Below, piece after piece: positions 26,291 through 34,809 of a stretch of DNA of 64,000 bases. Made by a program: the position numbers and the translations under genes. The notes under the pieces are model-generated. The model searched no databases and was not told the DNA's origin. It worked only from the letters and a program-made list of their open reading frames with translations. This DNA comes from Kriegella aquimaris (GTDB lineage: Bacteria; Bacteroidota; Bacteroidia; Flavobacteriales; Flavobacteriaceae). Where the stretch lies: NCBI RefSeq assembly GCF_900103215.1, contig NZ_FNGV01000002.1, positions 124,001 through 188,000 of the forward strand. The letters are read 5' to 3'. Numbering within the stretch: the stretch's first letter is position 1; every line of letters begins with the position of its first letter.

Positions 26291-28126
26291 GTGGCGAGAA
26301 AACAGCTCAAATCGATTAAAGATAAAAATAAGGTAGGACTGAAGGATTCCTTTAAGGCATGGCAATCCATTCCCCGTTTTTTTGGAGAAATTTATCGTTC
26401 TGGCCGAACCTTATTCATTGTAAATCTATTCGCCCGTATTATTAAGGCTTTTGCCCCGGTAGCGTTGTTGTGGATTGGAAAGTTGATAATCGACGAGATT
26501 GTGCTGCAACTCGGTCAGTCTGAAAAAAGTTTTGATTTGCTCTGGCAATATGTTGCCATGGAATTGGCCGTCGCTATTACTTCTGATCTATTGGGCCGTT
26601 TGGTAAACTTGACCGATGGTCTATTGGGAGACCTGTACTCTAACGCATCCTCAGAAAAAATTATACGAAAGACGAATGAGCTGACGTTGGCGCAATTGGA
26701 AAACCCTGAATTCTATGATAAATTGGAGCGTGCACGTACCCAAACGAACAGTAGGGTGAACTTGATGAGTAATGCGCTGAGCCAAGCGGAAAGTGTTATT
26801 TCAATAGCCTCGCTGATTGCCGGCCTCATTTATTTCGAGCCCTACCTTATCATTTTGTTGGTTTTGAGTGTAATACCTGCCTTTATCAATGAAATAAAAT
26901 TTAGTTCAGACCGATATTCATTGGCCCGTAGTTGGACCAGTGAACGTCGAGAACTCGATTACCTGCGCTACATCGGAGCGAATAGCCAAACGGCTAAAGA
27001 GATAAAGCTTTTCGGGTTGACCGATTTTATTGCAAAGCGGTTCAGAAGACTCTCAGATAGTTATTATAAGCTCAATAAAAAGCTGGCCATTCGTCAAAGT
27101 GTGTTTGGGGGAGTATTCAATCTTATCGGTATTGTTTCGTACTACGGCGCCTATGTACTCATTATTTATAGAACGATGAATGGGTTGATAACTTTGGGTG
27201 AGCTCACTTTTCTTTCGGGCTCTTTTAATCGGTTACAGAGCAATTTGCAGACCTTCTTTTCACGCTTTACAAGAATTTCGGAAAGCGCTCTTTATCTTCA
27301 AGACTATTTTGATTTTATCGACCTCGAAGTTGAAGATATTGCCGATAAAAGTGTACCCATTCCGAAAGTGATGATAAAAGGCCTAGAATTTCGGAACGTG
27401 TTTTTTTCGTACCCTGATAGTGAAATGGCAATATTGAAGGGAGTTTCTTTTACAATGGGTGCCGGGGAGAAAATGGCGTTTGTCGGTCAGAACGGTGCAG
27501 GAAAGACCACTTTAATAAAATTGATCTTACGGTTTTATGAACCTACACAAGGGGAGATTTTAATGGACGGAATCAATATTTCAAAATTTGACAAAGCCGA
27601 ATATCGAAAACTGTTCGGGGTAATATTTCAAGATTTCTTTAGGTATGAGTTTACGTTGAGGGAGAACATTGCCGTTGGTAATATCGATGCTTTGCAGAAC
27701 CATGAAAAAATTCAGGATGCGGCCTACAAGAGTCTGGCAAATCAAGTTATCGACGAAATGAAAAATGGGTTTGATCAGCAACTGGGTAGGCGTTTTAAGA
27801 ATGGGCAGGAACTTAGTGGCGGACAGTGGCAAAAAGTCGCATTGGCGCGGGCTTATATGAAAGATGCGGCCATCATGATATTGGATGAACCTACTGCCGC
27901 TTTGGATGCCCGTGCCGAATATGAAGTTTTCGAACGTTTTATAGGCTTGACCAAAGGAAAGACAAGTATTATCATCTCGCACCGGTTTAGTACGGTGCGT
28001 ATGGCCGACAGGGTATTGGTGCTCGAAGACGGAAAAGTATTGGAAATAGGTACGCACGATGAGCTCATGGCCCAGCCTAAACTTTATGCCGAACTTTTTA
28101 AATTGCAGGCGGCCGGCTACCAATAA
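26291..28126 (+). CDS. ABC exporter, fused permease and ATPase
   Basis: A 611-residue half-transporter that should work as a homodimer. The first ~340 residues hold six membrane segments (e.g. IVNLFARIIKAFAPVALLWIG, LIAGLIYFEPYLIILLVLSV, LIGIVSYYGAYVLIIYR). The ATPase follows with Walker A GQNGAGKTT, Q-loop IFQDFFRYEFTLREN, signature LSGGQWQKVALARAYM, Walker B IMILDEPTAALD and H-loop ISHRFSTV. It starts with GTG; I see no better ATG. Unlike most exporters the signature has a Trp (GGQWQ). It is monocistronic and convergent with a PHP-domain lipoprotein gene. The substrate (lipid, drug or peptide) cannot be told from sequence. Confidence 0.92.
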   Translation: MARKQLKSIKDKNKVGLKDSFKAWQSIPRFFGEIYRSGRTLFIVNLFARIIKAFAPVALLWIGKLIIDEIVLQLGQSEKSFDLLWQYVAMELAVAITSDLLGRLVNLTDGLLGDLYSNASSEKIIRKTNELTLAQLENPEFYDKLERARTQTNSRVNLMSNALSQAESVISIASLIAGLIYFEPYLIILLVLSVIPAFINEIKFSSDRYSLARSWTSERRELDYLRYIGANSQTAKEIKLFGLTDFIAKRFRRLSDSYYKLNKKLAIRQSVFGGVFNLIGIVSYYGAYVLIIYRTMNGLITLGELTFLSGSFNRLQSNLQTFFSRFTRISESALYLQDYFDFIDLEVEDIADKSVPIPKVMIKGLEFRNVFFSYPDSEMAILKGVSFTMGAGEKMAFVGQNGAGKTTLIKLILRFYEPTQGEILMDGINISKFDKAEYRKLFGVIFQDFFRYEFTLRENIAVGNIDALQNHEKIQDAAYKSLANQVIDEMKNGFDQQLGRRFKNGQELSGGQWQKVALARAYMKDAAIMILDEPTAALDARAEYEVFERFIGLTKGKTSIIISHRFSTVRMADRVLVLEDGKVLEIGTHDELMAQPKLYAELFKLQAAGYQ

Positions 28127-28135
28127 AACGAACGA

Positions 28136-29344
28136 TTAATTTGCGGGAAGCACGGGCTGTGTCCACGCAGTTTCGTACAATATATCTTCAATGGGGTTGT
28201 CTTGCAATTTCGAAGAGGTAATCTTGCATCTCATGAATAAAATGTCATCGGTCAAGTCGACACTGGCCTCGTTCCCAACGATTGATTTAAATATACTGGT
28301 TTCCGATTCTCCTTTTTTGCATCCTATAAAAACTATGGTATAGGTGACTCCCTGTTCTGCATCAACGGCTACTGACAGTTTATTATCTTGATAATTCACT
28401 TCTTTCAGCGTAACCCCCGTGCTGCCGTAAAATTGTCCGGCCTCCATAGATTCTATAAGTGCCTTGGCAGAAAGGGTGTCGGATTGTACCATTACCCAGC
28501 CCCTGCCGGCATTGCTCCATTTCTTCCCTTTTTTATGGTAGCTATGCGAATCATCGGTTGCGAGACCATACATCAAGGGCTTATTGCTGGCTAGGTAAGA
28601 GATATTGATAAGGTCCCACATATTTTCTGTAGAAATATGAGTTGAATCGCCCATGTTGTGTACAACCGGGTGGCCATTGTAAACCTCGAAAAAACGCTCG
28701 CCTTTTAATGAAATCATATCTTCAAGACTGATACTGTAGTAAAAGTTGGGGTGATTGATATGAGGCATGATAGGAACACCTGTTCGCTCGCGTTGATCGA
28801 GTACCTGATTTATGTTGTTTTGCATGACTTCTGCAACACTGGATCCACCTTGTGGTTCAATTTTTTCTTGAATGTTGGTTGCGTTCATATGGATATGCTT
28901 GCCCTCAAAACGATCGGTAATCTCCTCAGAAGGTATTACTAAAAATTTGCCCGGCTCTTCGGTAAGATCTCGATATTCTGCAAAGGTTTTGAGCTTAACC
29001 AGCGTCTTGCCCGAATCAATTTTATGGGTGACCCATTCCTCACCGTAGGTATTCAAATAGTTTTGAAAAGCAGTTTGATAAATGGAATCTTCAGAAATGG
29101 TTTTCCATTTTTCTTCCCTCGCCACGGTATTATGATCGGATAAGGCCATAAACTCGTATCCTCGTGTTTTGTACCAGTCTAAGATAACTTCAGGGAATTC
29201 ATCACCATCGCTCCAGTATGAATGGGTATGAAGATTGCCTTTGTACCATTTGGTATTCTTTTGTGCGGTATCTTTTTTCTTCGGCTGGCAATTGATAATA
29301 ACGGAAACAACAAGTAGAACGGGAATAATTTTTAAAAATCTCAT
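28136..29344 (-). CDS. PHP-domain lipoprotein (putative metal-dependent phosphoesterase)
   Basis: A 402-residue exported protein: signal MRFLKIIPVLLVVSVIINC with Cys19 as lipidation site, then a PHP domain. The metal-binding motifs are LHTHSYWSDGDEFPEV (H-x-H), FMALSDHN (the second motif), VIPSEEIT, MPHINHPN and GLATDDSHSY. Cytoplasmic PHP proteins include histidinol phosphatase and polymerase-linked nucleases; exported lipoprotein versions occur in Bacteroidota and are thought to be phosphoesterases of unknown substrate. The last ~90 residues are a beta-rich extension. It stands alone, convergent with the ABC exporter gene. Confidence 0.87.
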   Translation of the reverse strand: MRFLKIIPVLLVVSVIINCQPKKKDTAQKNTKWYKGNLHTHSYWSDGDEFPEVILDWYKTRGYEFMALSDHNTVAREEKWKTISEDSIYQTAFQNYLNTYGEEWVTHKIDSGKTLVKLKTFAEYRDLTEEPGKFLVIPSEEITDRFEGKHIHMNATNIQEKIEPQGGSSVAEVMQNNINQVLDQRERTGVPIMPHINHPNFYYSISLEDMISLKGERFFEVYNGHPVVHNMGDSTHISTENMWDLINISYLASNKPLMYGLATDDSHSYHKKGKKWSNAGRGWVMVQSDTLSAKALIESMEAGQFYGSTGVTLKEVNYQDNKLSVAVDAEQGVTYTIVFIGCKKGESETSIFKSIVGNEASVDLTDDILFMRCKITSSKLQDNPIEDILYETAWTQPVLPAN

Positions 29345-29486
29345 GGATGTATGGCTGTAATTCTCAGCGAAAGTTAAGAAAAAAGTTTATAGCCACTGTT
29401 GCATTTTGATGAAATGGAAATGAAGTCTTACTTGTCAACAAAAAATATGGCAGATTGTAATTAGAATTTTACTCGTAGGGGATTGG

Positions 29487-29897
29487 TTATTTGCTAAGAT
29501 AAAGTAAGTAGCTACCCCCAATAATCAAGAGTGGTGCGGCTATCATAGAAAGTATAACGCTCCATCGAAAAAGTCCCCAAAAGGAAACGGTTTTTACAGC
29601 TTCTTTCTCCTTAGGGTTATAGATTATTTTTATGGTATCGCCAATGGCATATGGCGCAGGACTGGAACTTATCGGGTTTTCAAATGTTTTTATGGTATGG
29701 GTCCTGTCAGTATATTCAAAAACGGGCCTATACGTAGTTCCGTCGTCGCTTTGAGAAGCCAACAAATCGATTACCTTGGCGGTAGTTCTTATTCCATAGT
29801 CTAAGAGACGCTGTGTTTTCTGGTATTGAACATATGCACTATAAGCAATAAAAGTCCCTAGAAGAAATAATTACCCGTAGAAAATTGCCCAACCCAT
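29487..29897 (-). pseudogene. DUF3592-family membrane protein gene with a stop at codon 9
   Basis: On the minus strand an ATG at 29897 opens MGWAIFYG and then meets an in-frame TAA (29871-29873). The frame then continues without a break: LFLLGTFIAYSAYVQYQK, TTAKVIDLLASQSDDG, YRPVFEY, GDTIKIIYNP and a second membrane segment, ending at 29487. This is a textbook DUF3592 architecture (TM, extracytoplasmic beta domain, TM), so codon 9 was once sense. Either the gene is dead, it restarts at an internal TTG (29765, losing TM1), or the base is an assembly error. It lies at the end of the MATE-to-DUF3592 gene run. Function of the family is unknown. Confidence 0.8.
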
Positions 29898-29921
29898 ATT
29901 TTTATTGCTAGACACGATTCA

Positions 29922-30035
29922 TTATCGTTTGAACTTTCTTCTTATACGAATGCGGTTCACAAAATAAATAACAACTACAAAAAGTGCTAGAAGCGGCAAT
30001 ATTAGGTCGCCGTTCAAAAAATTCAGAAATTTCAT
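29922..30035 (-). CDS. Predicted 37-residue single-span membrane peptide
   Basis: A short frame from the ATG at 30035 to a stop at 29922-29924. It encodes an N-terminal MKFLNFLNGD, one strong membrane segment (LILPLLALFVVVIYFV) and a very basic tail (NRIRIRRKFKR), so by the positive-inside rule the tail faces the cytoplasm. The hydrophobic-then-basic pattern and its tight position between the enoyl-CoA hydratase-like gene (42 bases) and the DUF3592 gene (24 bases) support a real small protein, but no family is recognised and there is no other evidence of translation. Confidence 0.5.
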   Translation of the reverse strand: MKFLNFLNGDLILPLLALFVVVIYFVNRIRIRRKFKR

Positions 30036-30076
30036 TTTATTGATTTTGAGAATAGAACGTTCCCACGATATTTTTA

Positions 30077-30844
30077 TTATTTCTTAAATTTTGAAAGCGC
30101 GTTTCTTGTAAACTCAGAAAGCACTAGTTTTCCGGTTATGGCGGCACGTTCGACAAGCAAGGTATCCCAATGATCGGTGCCCTCCCAGAGCACTTTTTTC
30201 CATTCTTCACTTGCTTCGGGATTATAGGAAGCTAATTTTTCCACAAAAAAATCAATTTCTTTGTCCATTTCCTTACTGTGGTCAAAAACTTTGGCGTACA
30301 GGCCTTTCTCCTGAGCCCAATAGGCATTTTTCCACTCGGTTGGAGCCAATGAAAGTTCCGCCAAACCACTTTTGCCCAGCTTTCGCTCTACGGCAGGGGC
30401 AATGACCAAGGGAGCTACGCCAATACTTAATTCAGAAAGTCGGATGGCGGCATCTACGGTAGCAAAAACATAATCACAGGCGGAGATGAGCCCGACCCCA
30501 CCACCGACGGCCTTTCCCTGTACACGTCCAATAATGGGTTTTTTACAAAGGCGCATGGCATTTATGACGTTGGCAAAGCCACTGAAGAAAACTTTACCTT
30601 CTTCTAAAGTCGCTACGGCAGTCAATTCTTCAAAAGAGGCACCTGCACAAAAGGCACGATTACCTTCTGACTTTAATAAAATTACAGCAATTTCGGGGTT
30701 TTCCGAAAGTTTATGAAGCTCTTCGGACAACCTATTCAAAAGTTCGAGAACAAAAGAATTACTGGCCGGATGGCCGAATTCAACCGTAGCAATACGATTT
30801 TCAATGGCGGTATATAAACTTCCGCTTTCTCTTGAGGTTCCCAT
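30077..30844 (-). CDS. Enoyl-CoA hydratase/isomerase family protein
   Basis: A 255-residue crotonase-fold protein acting on acyl-CoA thioesters. The two oxyanion-hole stretches are evident: EGNRAFCAGASFEEL and GRVQGKAVGGGVGLISACDYVFA. The region of the catalytic glutamates reads AIRLSELSIGVAPLVIAPAVERKLG, so one Glu is in the usual place (SELSIG) while the second is unclear. It is probably a methylglutaconyl-CoA hydratase-like or degradation-pathway enzyme, but the precise reaction cannot be fixed from sequence. It starts 21 bases after the stop of the MATE transporter gene, so both should share a transcript, with two small membrane-protein genes behind. Confidence 0.88.
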   Translation of the reverse strand: MGTSRESGSLYTAIENRIATVEFGHPASNSFVLELLNRLSEELHKLSENPEIAVILLKSEGNRAFCAGASFEELTAVATLEEGKVFFSGFANVINAMRLCKKPIIGRVQGKAVGGGVGLISACDYVFATVDAAIRLSELSIGVAPLVIAPAVERKLGKSGLAELSLAPTEWKNAYWAQEKGLYAKVFDHSKEMDKEIDFFVEKLASYNPEASEEWKKVLWEGTDHWDTLLVERAAITGKLVLSEFTRNALSKFKK

Positions 30845-30865
30845 AGGTGTTGTTTTAAATCAAAA

Positions 30866-32200
30866 TTAAACCTTTTGCAATAACGGACGAAACTTTCGGC
30901 GGAACTTCCAAACCAATGCCCCGCCCCGTATCATCATCCAAATGGTAAAGGCAATCCAAATACCGTATAGCCCCCAATGCATGAATTTGCCAAAGTATAA
31001 TGCCGGAATAAAACCTAAGAAAGTGGCTGAAAGAAGTACATTGCGGAGGTATTTCATTTCCCCCAAACCTTTGAACAATCCATCAAAAACGAAGGCCAAG
31101 GTGTTTATGGGAAGCCCTAATATGATGATAAAAAAGATGGCATAAAAGGCTTCAAGTACAACTGATTCATTGGAGAACAGCTGGCCAATAGGCCGATAAA
31201 AAGCGAAGCCTAATAGCATTAATATGAGGCTTACCAGCATACCGTACTGCATGATTTTTTTTGCCAACTCCCAGAGTCCGTTATAGTCTTTTTCCCCAAG
31301 CAGTTTTCCTCCCATTATATTACCGGCAGCGCCGTATCCGTCGATAAAAAAGGCCGAGAACAACCAAATATTAATTGCGATGGTATGGGCGCCTATAATG
31401 CTGTCACCCAAGATGGTGGCCTCACGCACGGCCAAGACTAAAGCGGTGTTCAAGGCGATGGCACGAACGAAAAGATTTAAGCTCATCGCTATCAATCGAG
31501 GTAGTTCTTTGTTCAGGGGAAAACGAAGTTTTAGACTGATATCGGTTTTTATAATCAAAAGGGCAAAAGCTATAATTGCCATAACCCCCTGAGCTATAAG
31601 ACTGGCCCAAGCTGCGCCTTCTAAATGCATTGCTGGGATTACCCCTTCCCATCCATATACGAAGATAAAATCGAGTACGATATTCAATAGGGCGCCGATA
31701 AGGGCAATAAACATAGGCCAATAGGTATTCTGAAGACCACGGAAAATACCAAATACCGCGAAAGTAAAAAGAGTCAGAGGAAAACCCCAAACACGTATGG
31801 CATAATATGAGACACAATAATCCAATATTTTACCCGAAGCTTCGAACAATTTAAAAATATCTTCTATCACAAAAACGGTGGATAGTAGCACCACGATACT
31901 GAGTCCGATATTGAAAAATATTGCCTGTGCGGGTAAATCTTTCACTTCTTGCAGTTTTCCGGCGCCCAAGTATTGCGAAATAATGGCGGAAATGGCACTT
32001 CGTGTCTGGCCCAAGACCCAAATCAACATAGATAAAAAGGATCCCACGATACCTGCGGCCGCCAATGATTCTAGTCCGTCTACCGGAATGTTGCCTACAA
32101 TGGCCGTATCGGTTATCGATAGAATAGGTTCGGCAATACCGGCAACCGTAGCCGGAATGGCCAAATTGTTAATACTCTTAAAGGTGATTTTCGTTTTCAA
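30866..32200 (-). CDS. MATE-family efflux transporter
   Basis: A 444-residue inner-membrane antiporter with twelve predicted helices, of the DinF-like branch, exporting drugs or metabolites against Na+ or H+. Family landmarks are IPATVAGIAEPILSITDTAIVG in TM1, LGQTRSAISAIISQYLGAGK in TM2-3 and AINIWLFSAFFIDGYGAAGNIMGGKLLGEKD in the second half. The start is notable: no ATG exists before TM1, so translation must begin at a TTG (32200). An upstream in-frame TAA at 32213-32215 excludes a longer start. A TAACTTGC sequence just upstream may be the promoter. It is the first gene of the run ending with the DUF3592 gene. Confidence 0.9.
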   Translation of the reverse strand: MKTKITFKSINNLAIPATVAGIAEPILSITDTAIVGNIPVDGLESLAAAGIVGSFLSMLIWVLGQTRSAISAIISQYLGAGKLQEVKDLPAQAIFFNIGLSIVVLLSTVFVIEDIFKLFEASGKILDYCVSYYAIRVWGFPLTLFTFAVFGIFRGLQNTYWPMFIALIGALLNIVLDFIFVYGWEGVIPAMHLEGAAWASLIAQGVMAIIAFALLIIKTDISLKLRFPLNKELPRLIAMSLNLFVRAIALNTALVLAVREATILGDSIIGAHTIAINIWLFSAFFIDGYGAAGNIMGGKLLGEKDYNGLWELAKKIMQYGMLVSLILMLLGFAFYRPIGQLFSNESVVLEAFYAIFFIIILGLPINTLAFVFDGLFKGLGEMKYLRNVLLSATFLGFIPALYFGKFMHWGLYGIWIAFTIWMMIRGGALVWKFRRKFRPLLQKV

Positions 32201-32342
32201 TGGGCGCGCAAGTTAGCGCATTCGATAGCCATAACAAAAGAAACACCTAGGGCTAGGTGTTCATTGTTTCCTTAGTTAATTCGATTTTGTGTCAATTTGT
32301 GATGTACGTTTTAGTAAAGTTAAGAATGTCAGTAATTTCCAA

Positions 32343-32350
32343 TATCTTTG
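32343..32350 (+). promoter_or_regulatory. Candidate promoter of the first universal stress protein
   Basis: TATCTTTG fits TAnnTTTG, 60 bases before the ATG at 32411. It would give a leader of about 50 nt. No clear -33 element or operator accompanies it. Confidence 0.4.
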
Positions 32351-32410
32351 CACGTCGAATAATGTACATTTTTTATTCGTAAAGTTGGTATTTACTATAA
32401 AATAAGCGTC

Positions 32411-33211
32411 ATGAAGAATATATTGGTACCTATAGGCACTTCGCCTGATGCACACGAAACGTTACAATACGCCATTAATTTTGCTACAGAGTTTTCCTCG
32501 AAGATATATGTGATGGAAGTTTTCAATGTATCTATTGGAGCGGGGAGAAGTTTAAAGAACGTAGAAGAGAAGGTTGCCGAAAGTAGTAAAGAACATGTAA
32601 AGGAGATAATCGATAAAATCGATTCGAAAGGAGTTGAGGTGAAAGTTGCCACATACAATGGTGATTTGATCGATGGATTAAAGGAAATTGATAAGGAACT
32701 GGGCATTGATCTGATTATCATAGCGCCTAGAAGTAATGATGTTACGGAAGAACTTTATTTAGGGCATACTTCGGGAAGAATTATCAAACGAACCGATATT
32801 CCGACTTTGATTGTTCCCCGAGGAACTGAATTTAAGCCGATGCGTAACATTTTAACCGCTTTTAAATCAGGCGTGTTAAAGAGAAAACGCATTCTTGACC
32901 CTTTAATACAAATCAAAGCGAAGTTTAATGCCAAGGTGAATTTATTAATGGTAAAAACGCCGGGTTATAGTGATGACGACCTTAAAGTAAATACTGCGTT
33001 AATGGATATAAGCTCTCAGCTGACATTGGCTGAAGCTCCTACAACCTATTTGGGCGTTTTAGAGCATTTTCAATCACAGCACCCAGATTTATTATGTGTA
33101 TTTCGAAGAAAAAGGGGCTTTTTCAAGAATTTATGGGAAAAGAATACGATTCCGAAATCTGAATTCTCGTCTCGTATACCAGTTTTGGTGCTAAGTGTCA
33201 AGAAAGATTGA
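32411..33211 (+). CDS. Two-domain universal stress protein
   Basis: A 266-residue cytoplasmic protein made of an N-terminal UspA domain (~1-140: NILVPIGTSPDAHETLQYAINFA at the start, LIIIAPRSNDV and the nucleotide-loop region GHTSGRIIKRTDIPTLIVPRGT) and a second, degenerate UspA-like half (~145-266: MRNILTAFKSGVLKRKR, then IPVLVLSV). In ATP-binding Usps the motif is G-x2-G-x9-G-S; here it is GHTSGRIIKRTDIP, so ATP binding is uncertain. Such tandem Usps respond to stationary phase or low oxygen. A paralogue lies at 36674. It is single-gene, upstream of tRNA-Ala. Confidence 0.9.
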   Translation: MKNILVPIGTSPDAHETLQYAINFATEFSSKIYVMEVFNVSIGAGRSLKNVEEKVAESSKEHVKEIIDKIDSKGVEVKVATYNGDLIDGLKEIDKELGIDLIIIAPRSNDVTEELYLGHTSGRIIKRTDIPTLIVPRGTEFKPMRNILTAFKSGVLKRKRILDPLIQIKAKFNAKVNLLMVKTPGYSDDDLKVNTALMDISSQLTLAEAPTTYLGVLEHFQSQHPDLLCVFRRKRGFFKNLWEKNTIPKSEFSSRIPVLVLSVKKD

Positions 33212-33259
33212 TTTGTATTTTGATACTTTGCCAAAAAGTATTTCCTTTGAGGGCTGAAA

Positions 33260-33337
<78 letters not shown>

Positions 33338-33340
33338 AAA

Positions 33341-33369
33341 ACCATCAACTGAAAAGTTGGTGGTTTTTT
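33341..33369 (+). terminator. Terminator after tRNA-Ala
   Basis: ACCATCAACT (33341-33350) and AGTTGGTGGT (33355-33364) form a 10-bp stem with one G-T pair and a GAAA tetraloop, followed by five Ts. It lies five bases after the tRNA end. Confidence 0.8.
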
Positions 33370-33471
33370 GTTTTACAGACTTTTAAAATTTCTTGGCGAG
33401 TTTGGTTTGAATAATCTAAAATCAAAGGACTATAAATTTCTTTTCCTTTTAGGGATACTTTTTAAGGCATG

Positions 33472-34809
33472 TCAATCTATCCGAAATTGATATTGTAGAA
33501 CCACCATCCATTTTCGCACATCGGAGCGTATTCCATCGTTGGTTTCCATAAAAATAGGGCGATTTTCGGCATTAAGGGTAAATTTTGATAAATGCCCGTT
33601 CATATACCAATTTATACCAAGATCATAGTAGAACATTGCATTTTCAAATCGATCGAAATTCGAATATTGTGCGGCCGAATAAGGTTGTAACCGACCTTTA
33701 TCTCTGTCTTTTCCCATGGGTTTAAAAAGAAAACCCAACTGCGCAAAAGTTGATGTTCCCGTACCCGAAATCGGAAATGTATTTCCACGACCATTAAAGG
33801 AACCTTCATCTGGGATGAACCCATTCGCAGGATTGTTCGCGCCTAATAATCGGATGTAATTGGGGCCAAAATCAAAATTAAAATACCCTAAATAGGCTGT
33901 TAGGGCAGTTTTTTTATCCTGACCCAACGGCAAATCCATAAAGACATCAAGGCCAATAAGCGACATATTATGATACCGTATCATACCTTGTTCTAAAGAC
34001 CATAGCGCATTATTTTGTCTGGTAAAACCGAGACCTAGGCTGAGTACTTTTTTGGCACCTAAGTAAGTGCCGACCTGAGCAGGGGACAAATTGCTTTCCG
34101 GTTCCCAGAACTCATATTTTGCGTAGCCCGAATATTGAAGAGTAGGCCTAGTGTCGGTAAATCTTGCGATAGACTCAATAGGTTCGGAGTTGAACGAACT
34201 ACTATTCTGAACGGATAATGGTTTGGCAAGAACAAGCCGATAATCAATCGGGCCAATTTTCCCTTTGGCATAGACACTAAGCCTTCGTATCAAGTCATCG
34301 GTACTATCGAGTGTGGGGCTTGCCACAAAATTAAGGTCGTAACCCATCAGTTTCGAAGTACTGGGGGAAGTAAACCGTGATAATCCGTTCCAAAAAGATT
34401 TACCGCCGCCAATTGCAATGAACGGCGAGAATTCGTATTGCACGTAAGCATCCAACAGGTCAATTGAAGTGCCACGCGGGGAGAGATAATTCAAGTTATT
34501 TACCCCCAATTGGAAAAACACGTACAAGTCGTCTGCAGGTCGAGCCCCTAGACCCAGTCTAAAACGACGTATGGAAATATCGGTAGTAACGGCTTCCGGC
34601 CGATCGTTTATGGTCGTACCCGGATTGTTTTCTGTTACCCTGCCCCAGAGTTGCACGAACGAACTGAATTGCAACCAATGTTCTTTTTCTTCATCAAGGT
34701 ATATGCGTAGTTTAGAATTGCCCAGTTCGTTTTGGGCATATCCTTTTTCTATTGCCAAATGGAACAGTACGATGGAAGAAATTAAAAAATGCTGTACATA
34801 TCGCTTCAT
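33472..34809 (-). CDS. Porin-like outer membrane beta-barrel protein (paralogue B)
   Basis: A 445-residue outer-membrane protein. Its ATG (34809) overlaps the stop of the preceding gene as ATGA, so the two are translationally coupled. A further 45 codons lie open upstream but inside that gene. The signal MKRYVQHFLISSIVLFHLAIEKGYAQ is followed by strands such as WLQFSSFVQLWGRVTENNPG, ISIRRFRLGLGARPADDLYVFFQLGVNN and a terminal strand WMVVLQYQFRID ending in an aromatic-free but hydrophobic residue. It is about 60% alike at the ends to the upstream paralogue. Related Bacteroidota proteins are annotated as porin; substrate unknown. Confidence 0.85.
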   Translation of the reverse strand: MKRYVQHFLISSIVLFHLAIEKGYAQNELGNSKLRIYLDEEKEHWLQFSSFVQLWGRVTENNPGTTINDRPEAVTTDISIRRFRLGLGARPADDLYVFFQLGVNNLNYLSPRGTSIDLLDAYVQYEFSPFIAIGGGKSFWNGLSRFTSPSTSKLMGYDLNFVASPTLDSTDDLIRRLSVYAKGKIGPIDYRLVLAKPLSVQNSSSFNSEPIESIARFTDTRPTLQYSGYAKYEFWEPESNLSPAQVGTYLGAKKVLSLGLGFTRQNNALWSLEQGMIRYHNMSLIGLDVFMDLPLGQDKKTALTAYLGYFNFDFGPNYIRLLGANNPANGFIPDEGSFNGRGNTFPISGTGTSTFAQLGFLFKPMGKDRDKGRLQPYSAAQYSNFDRFENAMFYYDLGINWYMNGHLSKFTLNAENRPIFMETNDGIRSDVRKWMVVLQYQFRID

